Origin: Bacteroides sp.
GTDB lineage: Bacteria; Bacteroidota; Bacteroidia; Bacteroidales; Muribaculaceae
Assembly: GCA_014801945.1 (NCBI GenBank)
Contig: JAAVDF010000025.1
Span: forward strand, 54,569 to 118,568
Reading direction: 5' to 3'
DNA length: 64,000 bases
Below are positions 1 through 10,448 of this stretch, one piece after another. Below the pieces are notes generated by a model, which saw only the letters and a program-made list of their open reading frames with translations, made no database searches and was not told the origin of the DNA. The position numbers were made by a program, and so were the translations under genes. Within the stretch, counting starts at the first letter, position 1. Each line of letters opens with the position of its first letter.

Positions 1-621
1 CTTACACGAATAAATCTTATGGGAGCAGGTCGCCCCGGTGAGGATACACCTGTACTCAAAGGTAACCGCGTAGCTGTGATCGGCGGCGGCAACACTGCGA
101 TGGATTCAGTGCGCACGGCTCTGCGTCAGGGCGCAAAGACTGCCATGATCGTGTATCGCCGTAGTCTTGAAGAGATGCCTGCCCGCGTAGAGGAGGTGCA
201 TCACGCGCAGGAGGAAGGCGTAGAGTTCATGACCCTCTGTAATCCCGTGGAGTATCTTGCCGATGAGAAAGGCCGCGTGAGGGCAATGCGGGTTCAGCGT
301 ATGGAGCTTGGCGAGCCTGATGCTTCCGGCCGACGCACCCCCGTGGCCATCGAAGGTGCGATCGACGAGATTGAAGTGGATCTGGTGATCGTCAGTGTAG
401 GTGTCTCCCCCAACCCCCTTATCCCCAATGCCATTCCTGAACTTGAAGTCTCACGCCGCGGCACAATCGTTGTCAATGAAGAGAGTATGCAATCGTCGAT
501 CTACGACATATATGCCGGAGGCGACATTGTCCGCGGTGGCGCAACCGTAATCCTTGCTATGGGCGACGGCCGCAGAGCCGCAGACGCTATGCACAAGGAG
601 CTTATGAAACAGGAAAAGTAA
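1..621 (+). CDS. Glutamate synthase (NADPH) small-subunit-like / homotetrameric GltA-type oxidoreductase, C-terminal part (truncated by window start)
   Basis: Frame 1 is open from base 1; contains the GxGxxG-type motif VAVIGGGNTAMDSVRTALRQGA and the C-terminal YAGGDIVRGGATVILAMGDGRRAA typical of GltD-like proteins. Confidence 0.85.
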   Translation, partial: LTRINLMGAGRPGEDTPVLKGNRVAVIGGGNTAMDSVRTALRQGAKTAMIVYRRSLEEMPARVEEVHHAQEEGVEFMTLCNPVEYLADEKGRVRAMRVQRMELGEPDASGRRTPVAIEGAIDEIEVDLVIVSVGVSPNPLIPNAIPELEVSRRGTIVVNEESMQSSIYDIYAGGDIVRGGATVILAMGDGRRAADAMHKELMKQEK

Positions 622-639
622 TTTTTTCAACGTCTGAAT

Positions 640-2073
640 ATGAACATACCATTCCGACACATACTGTTGGCCTCAATGATTTCCTCCGTGATGGTTGCAT
701 CGGCAATCACCCCGGAAGAGGTCACAAAGGCCGTGAACCTCGCTCGTGAGGCACCCAAGAACAAAGTGCTGAACCGCAAGGCCGGTGAAGCTCTGCAGGA
801 AGCAGGTCGCTATAAAGAAGCGGTGAGCTTTTATCTTAAAGGTGACAACGCGGCAAATCTTGGCGCGGCAGAGTGTTACTTCTACCTTTATGATTTTGAC
901 AAAGCTGAGGAGCATCTTGACAAATATCTTGCGAAAAGGACAAAGGCAGAGGAAGCCAAGGACCGTAATTTCTCTTACGGTGACGGAAGTGAAATGATCG
1001 ACTGGACTGAAAATCTGAGCAACCGTATCGAACTCGGCCGCTCAATGCTTGACCGTGTCGAACAGATCGAGATCGTAGATAGCATCAATGTCCCGGCCGA
1101 ACAGTTTTTCAAATTTATCAAGCTCGCAAAAAGTGCGGGCACACTCGCGGATGATAGCGCGCTCGACAAAGCGGTCAACGCTACCGCTATGGAGCAGCTT
1201 GGCGTCAACGGTCTGTGCTCACCGGTGTATGTCAGCGAATCAGGTGACGATATTATATGGTATGGTTCTACAGGGACAGGAAACTCAAAAGTATTCGAGT
1301 CAATACGTCTTGCCGATGGAAGTTGGGACAATCCGACGGAACTCTTCGACTATACATCCATCTTCGGTGATTCTAACGGCTCGTGGGTATCCTACCCGTT
1401 TCTCATGTCGGATGGTATCACACTTTATTTCGCTGCAGACGGTGAAAACTCACTTGGTGAACTCGACATCTTCATCTCGCGCAGGGAGTCGGACGGTTTC
1501 CTCCAACCTTCCAATATAGGTATGCCATACAATTCTCCTTACAATGACTACTTATATGCAATTGATGAGGAGAATGGTATCGGATGGTGGGTTTCAGACA
1601 GAAATCAACTGCAGGATTCTGTGACAATCTATACTTTTCTCCCTAAGGATCTGCGCGTCAATTATCCGGTAGAAACTCCGGATCTCGCCGACTATGCACG
1701 TGTAAGTTCCATAGCCATGACACAGAAAGGCGAAACTGATTATGCACAGATCCGAAAGCAGATAGCTGCTATCTCAAGCAGTACCGGGAAGAAAAATGAG
1801 GATGAAATCCGCTTTGCTTTACCGGGAGGACGCATAATTACCTCTACTTCACAGTTGAGAAGTCCGCGGGCCGCTACGGCTTTGCGCGAATACTTTGCAG
1901 CAGAAGCAAAGGTCGAAAAGATGCGTCAGGACTTGGCCGCTATGCGTACAACCTACGCCAAACGTGATAAGTCAATCGGTCCCCGGATTCTGGCTGCGGA
2001 AAAAGAGCTTGAACAGAAGGAAGCTGAACTTAAACAGCTGAAGAACCGTGTGATCTCTCTTGAAAAGAACTAA
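640..2073 (+). CDS. Secreted TPR/PD40 (WD40-like beta-propeller) repeat protein with C-terminal coiled coil
   Basis: Signal peptide, TPR-like N-terminus, PD40-like segments (LYFAADGENSLGELDIFISRR), C-terminal Glu/Lys heptads. Confidence 0.6.
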   Translation: MNIPFRHILLASMISSVMVASAITPEEVTKAVNLAREAPKNKVLNRKAGEALQEAGRYKEAVSFYLKGDNAANLGAAECYFYLYDFDKAEEHLDKYLAKRTKAEEAKDRNFSYGDGSEMIDWTENLSNRIELGRSMLDRVEQIEIVDSINVPAEQFFKFIKLAKSAGTLADDSALDKAVNATAMEQLGVNGLCSPVYVSESGDDIIWYGSTGTGNSKVFESIRLADGSWDNPTELFDYTSIFGDSNGSWVSYPFLMSDGITLYFAADGENSLGELDIFISRRESDGFLQPSNIGMPYNSPYNDYLYAIDEENGIGWWVSDRNQLQDSVTIYTFLPKDLRVNYPVETPDLADYARVSSIAMTQKGETDYAQIRKQIAAISSSTGKKNEDEIRFALPGGRIITSTSQLRSPRAATALREYFAAEAKVEKMRQDLAAMRTTYAKRDKSIGPRILAAEKELEQKEAELKQLKNRVISLEKN

Positions 2074-2104
2074 CCCTATAGTCTAATCCATTAATCCCCT
2101 AATT

Positions 2105-3079
2105 TTGCCTATGGAGATAACATTAATCCTGATTCTGATTGCAGTAGTAATCATTATCTGTATCTTCTTCTACTACGTCCCCTTCTTCCTGTGGATCTCG
2201 GCACGAGTAAGCGGAGTGAAGATCTCGCTCATGCAGTTATTCCTCATGCGCATACGAAATGTACCCGCCTCACTGATCGTGCGTGCCCTCATCGAGGCTC
2301 ATAAAGCAGGTCTCAACGATGTCACACGCGATGATCTTGAAGCACACTACCTTGCCGGTGGTAATGTCGAGAAAGTGGTTCATGCACTCGTGTCGGCTTC
2401 AAAAGCCAACATTGACCTTGGTTTCAAGATGGCTACCGCTATCGATCTCGCAGGTCGTGACGTGTTTCAGGCCGTACAGATGTCAGTGAATCCCAAAGTG
2501 ATTGAAACGCCTCATGTCACAGCCGTTGCTAAGGATGGTATTCAGCTTATCGCAATAGCCCGTGTGACAGTCCGTGCGAATATCCGTCAACTCGTCGGCG
2601 GCGCCGGTGAGGATACTGTGCTCGCCCGTGTCGGAGAAGGCATTGTATCATCTATCGGATCGTCTGAAAGCCACAAGCAGGTTCTTGAAAACCCCGACAA
2701 CATCTCGAAACTCGTACTCCGCAAAGGTCTTGATTCGGGAACTGCGTTTGAGATCCTTTCGATCGACATCGCCGACATTGACATAGGTAAGAATATCGGT
2801 GCGGCCCTTCAGATCGATCAGGCTCAGGCAGACAAGAGTATCGCACAGGCCAAGGCGGAGGAACGCCGCGCTATGGCGATAGCTCTCGAACAGGAAATGC
2901 GTGCAAAGGCTCAGGAAGCACGTGCAAAAGTGATCGAGGCCGAAGCAGAGCTACCGCGTGCTATGGCTCAAGCCTTCCTTTCAGGAAATCTCGGTATCAT
3001 GGACTATTACCGCATGAAGAATATCGAATCCGATACCACCATGCGTCAGAACATAGCCAATCCTCCAACAACTAAATAA
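2105..3079 (+). CDS. floA: Flotillin-like protein FloA (UPF0365)
   Basis: N-terminal hydrophobic hairpin followed by SPFH/flotillin-like sequence and Ala/Glu-rich region ([37 protein letters not shown]). Confidence 0.9.
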   Translation: MPMEITLILILIAVVIIICIFFYYVPFFLWISARVSGVKISLMQLFLMRIRNVPASLIVRALIEAHKAGLNDVTRDDLEAHYLAGGNVEKVVHALVSASKANIDLGFKMATAIDLAGRDVFQAVQMSVNPKVIETPHVTAVAKDGIQLIAIARVTVRANIRQLVGGAGEDTVLARVGEGIVSSIGSSESHKQVLENPDNISKLVLRKGLDSGTAFEILSIDIADIDIGKNIGAALQIDQAQADKSIAQAKAEERRAMAIALEQEMRAKAQEARAKVIEAEAELPRAMAQAFLSGNLGIMDYYRMKNIESDTTMRQNIANPPTTK

Positions 3080-3085
3080 AGAACA

Positions 3086-3931
3086 GTGAACATAAGAGAA
3101 ATTATAAGCTCGACAAGAGCGTATAACCTTCATTCTCATACTCAATTCTGTGACGGGCGCGCCGATATGGCGCGCTTTGTTGAAGCAGCCATCGAAGCCG
3201 GGATACAACATCTCGGCTTCACTCCTCATTCCCCGATTCCTATTGCATCGCCCTGCAATATGAGTGCTGATGCGGTTGATGAATATATCCGGACATTCAA
3301 TAATCTCAAGGATGAACATGCAGGAGAAATCAATCTCTATCTGTCAATGGAAATTGATTATCTTGGCAAGAACTGGGGTGCATCACACGAGTATTTCAGA
3401 AACCTTCCGCTTGACTACCGACTCAGCTCGATTCATTTCATTCCGACTCAGGAAGGCGAACTGATCGACATCGACGGTAGTCCTAAGAGATTTATCGAAA
3501 AGATGCATACCAATTTCCATGATGACATCCGTTATGTGGTCGATACTTTTTACCGTCATACTCTTGACATGATCGAGGCAGGAGATTTCGACATAATCGG
3601 GCACTTTGATAAAGTGGGGTTCAATGCCTCACATTTCCGTCCCGGAATCGAGGATGAGGATTGGTACAGAAAACACCTCGACAATGTGATCGATGCCCTC
3701 ATTGCAAAAGATATCATTATTGAGGTCAATACCAAAGCATGGGAAGCTCCGGTCGGAAGCACGGAAGAAGAAGTGAAGAAATATGTCCCGCGAATGTTCC
3801 CGTCGCCCCACACTGTAAGACGTCTAAGGGATGCCGGTGCTGTTCTCGCAGTCAACAGCGACGTCCATTACCCTGAACGCATAACTTTCGGCCGTCAGGC
3901 CGCTTTCGATATAATTGACGGGAAGGTGTGA
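3086..3931 (+). CDS. PHP-domain histidinol-phosphatase-like hydrolase (GTG start)
   Basis: NLHSHTQFCDGRADM and HLGFTPHSP PHP motifs; NSDVHYP near the C-terminus. Confidence 0.8.
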   Translation: MNIREIISSTRAYNLHSHTQFCDGRADMARFVEAAIEAGIQHLGFTPHSPIPIASPCNMSADAVDEYIRTFNNLKDEHAGEINLYLSMEIDYLGKNWGASHEYFRNLPLDYRLSSIHFIPTQEGELIDIDGSPKRFIEKMHTNFHDDIRYVVDTFYRHTLDMIEAGDFDIIGHFDKVGFNASHFRPGIEDEDWYRKHLDNVIDALIAKDIIIEVNTKAWEAPVGSTEEEVKKYVPRMFPSPHTVRRLRDAGAVLAVNSDVHYPERITFGRQAAFDIIDGKV

Positions 3932-3953
3932 CGAAAACGTACTGCATTAAACC

Positions 3954-4011
3954 TTATAAGACCATCCGCGGACTGAATTTCTGATAATTCAGTCCGCGGA
4001 TGGTCTTATAA
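3954..4011. terminator. Perfect 26-bp inverted repeat, 6-nt loop; bidirectional terminator between convergent genes
   Basis: TTATAAGACCATCCGCGGACTGAATT / tctgat / AATTCAGTCCGCGGATGGTCTTATAA. Confidence 0.85.
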
Positions 4012-4023
4012 TAAATCACGCTA

Positions 4024-5769
4024 TCAATCGCCGAACAGAACCTTACGATCCCTCCGGGCTGCCGGTGCAACAATATCTTCCGGTATGAATCGCCAGTTTG
4101 TATCGACCTTTGGTGAAATAGAGCCACGCTTCTCTATCTCCTTGATGAGATAGTAGCGCAGATCTTTGTCAGTAGATGAGAGTATGCGGGATTTCAATTG
4201 GTCATGGGGAATACCTGCACCTTTCGTCAACAGATCTCCACCGCCATTGCCACGATAAGAATTGACAGCAACCTTATAGACCTTCCGAGTATCAAAGGGA
4301 GTGCCGTCACTCATGGAGATGATATTTATTTTCTCACCCTGAGGTTTAGTGACATCCACAGTATAATCTATACCTGACGCAGAGTCGAAATTATATGACG
4401 GATTGAGAAGCTTGGCATAATCTCCCTTAGCAGCTGTCTTTTCACCTGAGAAAAGCAAAAGATTATCATCAGCCGATTTCATCACATCAGTCCAAAGCGA
4501 ATAGCTCATCTCAAGATAGTCCTTGATCTCCTGTCCGGTCATAGAAATTGTGTAGAGCATATTCTCATACTTATACAAAGTAAACATATCGCTCATGCGA
4601 AGGTCACCTTTCTTGATCAGTGCGTCGAATGATAGCGGTGCAGCGAGTGAAATATCAGCTCCGGAGATAGCCAGTTGTAAATCATGCAGAAGCGTCATGA
4701 AAGCCGAGGGACCGAAATAGGCATCACGGACGGAGAAATCACCTTCGGAAGAACCAAGTCGGCGGCTGACGAACTCTTTGATTTCCTGCTGTTCGGGATG
4801 AAATGCCTGCATAAAGGCAGAGTCTGGTTTGAGATTATTAAGGGGTGTAAGCAATCCGCTCACCTTTTTATCCACAATCTTTCCATCGGCATTTCTCGTA
4901 AAGGTTACCTCACCCTCGGCAAGATAGCCGGCACTATTGGCCGGATTCAGTATGACAGCCTTGGATTCAGGGTACTTGCCGTCAGTGGAATTATAAAGCG
5001 TGTGATCATGACCCATGAATATCATATCGAATCCCGGCACTTGATCAGCCACAAGAAGCGAGGCATTTTCACGCCATTCACCCGTCATCTTCCCGGAATC
5101 ATGACCTGAATGGAACAGTCCGACAAGAAGATCAGGTTTTTCATTTTCGAGAATATAGGGAACCCACTTGCGCGCGCTTTCCACCATATCCTCAAATTCC
5201 AGTCCCGACCAAAGATTTTCAGGAAGCCACGCAGGGATGGCGGGAGTGAGAAGTCCGAGCACTACAACCTTGACTCCATCACGTTCGATCACGGCATAAG
5301 GCTGGAGATAGGGCTTGCCTGTCGAACGGTCAACGACATTCGCTCCGAGGAGAGGAAGATTTCCAAGATCAGCACGGTAACGGTCATAAACGGCATGACC
5401 TGTCTCCACATCATGATTACCTATCGTCTGCGCGTCATACGAAAGGTAGTTCAGCATCCGTGCTGTCGGATGTGGGACATCTGTCTTGATAAAATTATAG
5501 TAATAAGCTGTCGGTTGTCCCTGAAGGATATCGCCGTTGTCAAGGAGAATTACACGGTCATTCCCCAAGGAGTCGCGCAACTGACGCACACGTGTGGCCA
5601 CTCTTGCAAGTGATCCGTTTCCGGGTGTCATTTTTATAAAGTCATACGGAAAGAAATTTCCGTGAACGTCAGAAGTAGCTGCGATTTTAAACGTCAGCTC
5701 CTCGGCCGCAGTATTAGCCGCGCCGAGGAGTGATGATGCAATGGTCATTGCCAAAATGTATTTTTTCAA
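4024..5769 (-). CDS. Bifunctional metallophosphatase/5'-nucleotidase (UshA/CpdB family)
   Basis: ATSDVHGNFFPYDF, DNGDILQGQP, TIGNHDVE, GHDHTLY metallophosphatase motifs and a 5'-nucleotidase C-terminal domain. Confidence 0.88.
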   Translation of the reverse strand: MKKYILAMTIASSLLGAANTAAEELTFKIAATSDVHGNFFPYDFIKMTPGNGSLARVATRVRQLRDSLGNDRVILLDNGDILQGQPTAYYYNFIKTDVPHPTARMLNYLSYDAQTIGNHDVETGHAVYDRYRADLGNLPLLGANVVDRSTGKPYLQPYAVIERDGVKVVVLGLLTPAIPAWLPENLWSGLEFEDMVESARKWVPYILENEKPDLLVGLFHSGHDSGKMTGEWRENASLLVADQVPGFDMIFMGHDHTLYNSTDGKYPESKAVILNPANSAGYLAEGEVTFTRNADGKIVDKKVSGLLTPLNNLKPDSAFMQAFHPEQQEIKEFVSRRLGSSEGDFSVRDAYFGPSAFMTLLHDLQLAISGADISLAAPLSFDALIKKGDLRMSDMFTLYKYENMLYTISMTGQEIKDYLEMSYSLWTDVMKSADDNLLLFSGEKTAAKGDYAKLLNPSYNFDSASGIDYTVDVTKPQGEKINIISMSDGTPFDTRKVYKVAVNSYRGNGGGDLLTKGAGIPHDQLKSRILSSTDKDLRYYLIKEIEKRGSISPKVDTNWRFIPEDIVAPAARRDRKVLFGD

Positions 5770-5843
5770 AATATATATGATTATTGATTTTACAGTAGTC
5801 GAAATGCTGATTAAGTCTATAATGACTTACGTTCCAACCCCCG

Positions 5844-6617
5844 TCAGGGATTCGGTCCGGTGTAGAGTGCGCGGACCTTACCAACCGGCAATGAGCCTTC
5901 CACTTTCAAAGGTATTCTCTGTCCATCAGTAGAGATCCAGCCGGAAATAGGCTCAGAACTTTCAACACCTCTGCGGGTAAAAGTGAAATTTATATAGTAT
6001 GCCGGATAGGACTGGCCATTTAAGCTCACATTCTGACGGCCCATATAAGTGATCCTCAGTTTTTCTTTCTTTGAACCAGAAAAGATATTGACTGTCACAC
6101 CCTGTCCTTTTGACATATTATCGAAATCCAGAGTTCGGAGATAGAAGAACGAGCTGAGCATATCGACAGTCATACCCTGCGCCTCAAGATCGAGCGTTGA
6201 AGATGTAATCGGTTCACCGGGTGCTGAACGCTTATAGCGTACAGCCTCTGCGGTAAATGTATTACCGTCGCGCTGAAAATTAAGCACGTCCTTCTTGTAC
6301 TTTCCATTCTCGTGGGCAATATAGACGTAGTTGATAGGAAAGAAACCGTCTTTCGTCATTGTGGAGTAAAGAGTGTCGCGCAACATATAGATACTGTTGG
6401 CCCACGGTGCGTTTTCAGCATAAAGGGCTGCCTTGTAACAATCGCCCTCATTTTGGAGCGACATGGTTGCGTAGCCTGCCACTTTATTAATGAAACCCCA
6501 TTTATACATCACATCATAGGTCAGAGTTTCATCCTCAAGTGCCACAGGGGTTGCCGCGTTTGCGGCTGAAGCAATGATGAACAAGCCGAAAAAGGCTCTA
6601 AAAAATTTATGTTTCAT
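5844..6617 (-). CDS. DUF3108-like periplasmic protein; likely start at 6617, not 6749
   Basis: MKHKFFRAFFGLFIIASAANA signal peptide starts at 6617; the upstream ORF extension overlaps tdk. Confidence 0.6.
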   Translation of the reverse strand: MKHKFFRAFFGLFIIASAANAATPVALEDETLTYDVMYKWGFINKVAGYATMSLQNEGDCYKAALYAENAPWANSIYMLRDTLYSTMTKDGFFPINYVYIAHENGKYKKDVLNFQRDGNTFTAEAVRYKRSAPGEPITSSTLDLEAQGMTVDMLSSFFYLRTLDFDNMSKGQGVTVNIFSGSKKEKLRITYMGRQNVSLNGQSYPAYYINFTFTRRGVESSEPISGWISTDGQRIPLKVEGSLPVGKVRALYTGPNP

Positions 6618-6642
6618 ACAAAACCGTATTTGATACGTTTTA

Positions 6643-7281
6643 TCAATCTGCCTTGAGTTCGCGGAATGGCAGAACCGAACGGTAGGACTGCTCGATGCGC
6701 TTATTGCGCCAGCACTTGCGGCATACGGCAATATAGCGGTCGTCGCCACCGATCTCTACCTGCTCTCCCTCCTCCACGAAATCTCCGTTACGGTCTATTC
6801 TTGCATTGATGATTGTCTTTCGGCCACATGTACATGTCGATTTTATCTCATCAATAGTATCTGCAATTTCAAACAGACGGCGCGAACCTTCAAAAAGGTT
6901 ACTCTTGAAGTCGGTACGCAGTCCATAGCAGATGACATTGCTGCCGAAATCATCCACGACACGTGCAAGCTGATCTACCTGTTCCACTGTAAGAAACTGC
7001 GCTTCATCTACCAGAAACCAGTCGATGACAGCCTCCGATTCCTCCGACAACTGTCTTGCCATCTCATAAAGGTTTGTGTCATGATAGACCCATCTGCACT
7101 CACGCTGGATGCCGATACGCGACTTGATCACATTGGTCAGGTCACGAGTATCGACCACCGGTTTCAGGCAGACATATTTCATGTGCCGTTCCTCAAAATT
7201 GTAGGCCGTTGTCAGAAGGATAGCGGTCTTTGCCGACCCCATCGTGCCGTAACGGAAATAAAGTTTACCTTTCCTGTTCAT
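6643..7281 (-). CDS. tdk: Thymidine kinase
   Basis: GTMGSAKTAILLTTAYNFEERH P-loop and VDEAQFLT; CTCG and CRKC zinc-binding cysteines. Confidence 0.93.
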   Translation of the reverse strand: MNRKGKLYFRYGTMGSAKTAILLTTAYNFEERHMKYVCLKPVVDTRDLTNVIKSRIGIQRECRWVYHDTNLYEMARQLSEESEAVIDWFLVDEAQFLTVEQVDQLARVVDDFGSNVICYGLRTDFKSNLFEGSRRLFEIADTIDEIKSTCTCGRKTIINARIDRNGDFVEEGEQVEIGGDDRYIAVCRKCWRNKRIEQSYRSVLPFRELKAD

Positions 7282-7326
7282 CTTTCCATGTATAAGATTT
7301 CACAGCAAAGGTAAGGATTTTTTTTC

Positions 7327-7932
7327 TTATTGCGGTGTGCCCTGACGGGTAAACACGCAATCCATATTACCGATCTCGAATTTCAGTAACGTGCCTTTGA
7401 CCTTTACATCGTCGAGATGACGGATCGAGGAATAGCGCACTTCCAAAGCCCGCTTCATATTTGAAGTTACAGCCTGCGCTACAGACGAACGCATTGTCTC
7501 TATCTCCGGGGTCTGCGTGCCTATCATGTTTCCCTCGGCCACAATCTGATCGGGATCGACCATGACATTTAGTGTGGCAGGATCAAGAGCGACAGTTATC
7601 TCATCGTCATCAATAGCGGTCCATGTGCCACTGATGGTCGAACGCGCGGAAGCTGTAAGCGTGAGAGGCTGCTCGATGCCTGTATCAGCCAATACCTGCG
7701 TTGAGATAGTCAGCATTCCGGCTATGGTTATGCTTCCGGTCTTACCACCATTTTCAGGTGCAGCGAAATCATAAGTCTCAAGAATAGTTGTTGAGGCAAC
7801 TGAATTGTCCATAAAATTCTCAGGCGTACCGCTCCAAGAACCTTGGATATCTTTGGCCAGACGGCTGCTGCCGTCACATGACACAAGAGAAAGCGCTGCA
7901 AAAATGCAGGCTGAAGTGATCAAACCTTTCAT
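7327..7932 (-). CDS. Putative lipoprotein, unknown function
   Basis: Lipobox-like LSLVSCDGSS after an N-terminal hydrophobic stretch. Confidence 0.55.
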   Translation of the reverse strand: MKGLITSACIFAALSLVSCDGSSRLAKDIQGSWSGTPENFMDNSVASTTILETYDFAAPENGGKTGSITIAGMLTISTQVLADTGIEQPLTLTASARSTISGTWTAIDDDEITVALDPATLNVMVDPDQIVAEGNMIGTQTPEIETMRSSVAQAVTSNMKRALEVRYSSIRHLDDVKVKGTLLKFEIGNMDCVFTRQGTPQ

Positions 7933-8017
7933 TGTCTTTAATTGTAGTTATTAACTATTTTTACCAAATAAACACTCATGTATTAAGATTAGTTTCGTGG
8001 CTATCGGAAAAAATGAT

Positions 8018-8025
8018 TAATTTTG
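8018..8025 (+). promoter_or_regulatory. Putative Bacteroidetes -7 box (TAnnTTTG) of ssb
   Basis: TAATTTTG upstream of the ssb leader. Confidence 0.45.
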
Positions 8026-8031
8026 TGTGGC

Positions 8032-8073
8032 GGATATGGTCGTATGACCCTGTCAACAGGAGATTCCATATCC
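8032..8073 (+). promoter_or_regulatory. Nested hairpin in the predicted ssb 5' leader
   Basis: Outer GGATATGG/CCATATCC and inner CCTGT-CA-ACAGG, both perfect. Confidence 0.45.
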
Positions 8074-8112
8074 TTTTATCCCATTATCCAACAATTAAAA
8101 ATCCAAGTCAAG

Positions 8113-8448
8113 GTGAGCGTCAACAAAGTCATACTTATAGGTAACGTGGGTGGCAATCCCGAAATCCGCTATATAGAATCGCGGCCTATAGCTACTATAC
8201 GGCTTGCGACAAACGAGCGCGAACGCACACGCCCCGACGGAACAAAGATCCCTGAAAGAACGGAATGGCACACTATAATAATGTGGGATGCCGCGGCCGA
8301 GTTTGCCGAAAAATATATCCGCACAGGCACACGCCTCTATGTGGAAGGGAAGATACGCTATCGGATATGGGAGGACCGTAATGCCATCAAGCGCACGGTA
8401 ACAGAAATATATGTGGATAACTTCGAGTTGCTTGGAGCAGGGAAGTGA
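8113..8448 (+). CDS. ssb: Single-stranded DNA-binding protein (GTG start); lacks an acidic C-terminal tip
   Basis: MSVNKVILIGNVGGNPEIRYIESRPIATIRLATNER, TEWHTIIMWDAAAEFAEKYIRTGTRLYVEGKIRYRIWED. Confidence 0.85.
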   Translation: MSVNKVILIGNVGGNPEIRYIESRPIATIRLATNERERTRPDGTKIPERTEWHTIIMWDAAAEFAEKYIRTGTRLYVEGKIRYRIWEDRNAIKRTVTEIYVDNFELLGAGK

Positions 8449-8494
8449 CGCTTCTCATCTACGGTTTTCTACCTGCCTTTCCCGCCTTGAGTTT

Positions 8495-8791
8495 TCAATC
8501 AAATAATGAAGGATAGGATTTACGCTGTCCCCGCCCGGTTGATGCATAGAAGCCGGCTGACATGTTAGGTTTAGCCTGCGTGTTGAGAACGACATTGTGT
8601 TGCTGTACCCACCCTTGGGTGCTGTTGCGTATTCTTAATGTAACCACTCCTTTTGTCATTTCTGCCTGACTTTTGACATGACGGAGCACATCGCCCATTG
8701 ACTCTGCACCACGCAGACTGGTCGAAAGAAGAGTCACACCGCTGCTGAGAGCGGTAACATAGAGGGTGTCTGTTCTATTGATAGCTGTCAT
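8495..8791 (-). CDS. Small hypothetical protein; start probably 8791
   Basis: Open reading frame MTAINRTDTLYVTALSSGVTLLSTSLRGAESMGDVLRHVK...; no family recognised. Confidence 0.45.
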   Translation of the reverse strand: MTAINRTDTLYVTALSSGVTLLSTSLRGAESMGDVLRHVKSQAEMTKGVVTLRIRNSTQGWVQQHNVVLNTQAKPNMSAGFYASTGRGQRKSYPSLFD

Positions 8792-8993
8792 AATCAGAAT
8801 ATTTATGGTTAAAATTACTCCGGAGAGATTAATCTCCTGATTATAATGCAAATTTACCGTGATAGATGTGCCAACATTAAGCACACCAATTAAAATGAAG
8901 GTTAAAAAATCGTTATATACATGATTTTTTATATGTGATATGATGAACAGAGAATTTAATTGGGATGTTTGAATAAAAGCAACCCAACCTGTT

Positions 8994-10406
8994 ATGAGAA
9001 AAATAATTCACGTTTTGACTATTGCATGCGGAATAATCTTCTGCTCAACTCAGATCTCATCCGCACAAAGCACCAATAGGGATCTTTTGAAACGAAATGT
9101 CCCTGACCGATGGATGTATGCCTCCGAAATGGAGCAGACTCTCCCTAGTGATGACCAGTGGTGGAAACGATTCAACGATCCGCTTCTTGACTCACTGATT
9201 TCCGTCGGTATGGACAATAATTTCAATGTACTGACAGCCCTCCACCGCATGGATATGGCAAAAGCCCAGATAAAAAGTGCGGAGGCGAGCTATTATCCTA
9301 CCTTCGGACTCAGCGGAGGCTACACGAAAAGCCGCAGTGCAGGTGCAATGAGCGGCAGTAAAGTCACGTCAAGCAATTCGAGCTATTTCAATCTCGGAGC
9401 AAACATGCAGTGGGAAATCGACGTATTCGGAAGGATCACTGACGGCGTGAAAAACAAAAAAGCTCTCTATCAGGTGAGCCGTGCGGACTACATGAGTTCC
9501 ATGATCAGTCTTGCCGCAGATATAGCCACATACTATTTCAATCTCCGAATATTCCAGCGTCAGCTCTATGTCACCAAGGAACATCTTGCATCTCAGGAAA
9601 GAGTGGTTGAAATAGTAAAGGCCCGTTTTGAAGCCGGATTGGTGTCAAAACTCGATGTCGCACAAGCTCTGACCGTATATTATTCTACGGAAGCTACCGT
9701 CCCGCAACTTGAATCATCCATGAAACAAGCCGAAAACGCGATAGCAATCCTCCTAGGAGTATATCCTGAAGATCTTGCTCCACAACTTGAGGCTTCGTGG
9801 ACCACACCTGATTTCCGGCATCTCGTCCCTGCCGGAGTCCCTGCCAATCTTCTTCGACGCCGACCTGACATCATCGCGGCTGAAAGTGAGGTCAGCGCAT
9901 ACGCCGCGCAACTCGGCGTAGCGAAAAAGGATTTCCTCCCCACCCTCATACTCAACGGAACAATAGGCGTAGGCGCACATGAAATCAACGATATGTTCAA
10001 GAATAACAGTCTGACGTACAGCATAGCCCCCACATTGTCATGGACACTATTCGACGGATTCGCACGAAAAGCAGCTGTCAGCGAAGCTAAGGAGCAGATG
10101 AAAATCGGAATTGAGAACTACAATCAGACCGTCATGACGGCTATTCAGGAAGTCGATAACGCAATGCTATCCTACTCCGCAGCCCTCCACGCGATAGACA
10201 GCTACACCAATGTCATCAATCAATGCGACGAATCATTTCATCTGTCCGTGGATCTATATAAGGAGGGTCTGACAGCATTCACAAACGTCGTCGATTCTCA
10301 GATCAACAGTCTTACATACGCCAACACACTTATTTCAGCGAGAGGTAATGCCTTTATCAGCCTGATAGACTTGTACAAATCATTAGGAGGCTCGCCAATC
10401 GAATAA
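8994..10406 (+). CDS. TolC-like outer-membrane efflux factor
   Basis: RND OMF signature (VSAYAAQLGVAKKDFLPTLILNGTIG, SWTLFDGFARKAAVSEAKEQ); first gene of the efflux operon. Confidence 0.9.
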   Translation: MRKIIHVLTIACGIIFCSTQISSAQSTNRDLLKRNVPDRWMYASEMEQTLPSDDQWWKRFNDPLLDSLISVGMDNNFNVLTALHRMDMAKAQIKSAEASYYPTFGLSGGYTKSRSAGAMSGSKVTSSNSSYFNLGANMQWEIDVFGRITDGVKNKKALYQVSRADYMSSMISLAADIATYYFNLRIFQRQLYVTKEHLASQERVVEIVKARFEAGLVSKLDVAQALTVYYSTEATVPQLESSMKQAENAIAILLGVYPEDLAPQLEASWTTPDFRHLVPAGVPANLLRRRPDIIAAESEVSAYAAQLGVAKKDFLPTLILNGTIGVGAHEINDMFKNNSLTYSIAPTLSWTLFDGFARKAAVSEAKEQMKIGIENYNQTVMTAIQEVDNAMLSYSAALHAIDSYTNVINQCDESFHLSVDLYKEGLTAFTNVVDSQINSLTYANTLISARGNAFISLIDLYKSLGGSPIE

Positions 10407-10448
10407 CCATAATTCCATTCAATCATCCAAGTTTATTATTCCTGCATT

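Noticed and set aside
5110-5613. 167-aa plus-strand ORF (and 4684-5109)
   Set aside because: Antisense to the 5'-nucleotidase gene; no domain signal
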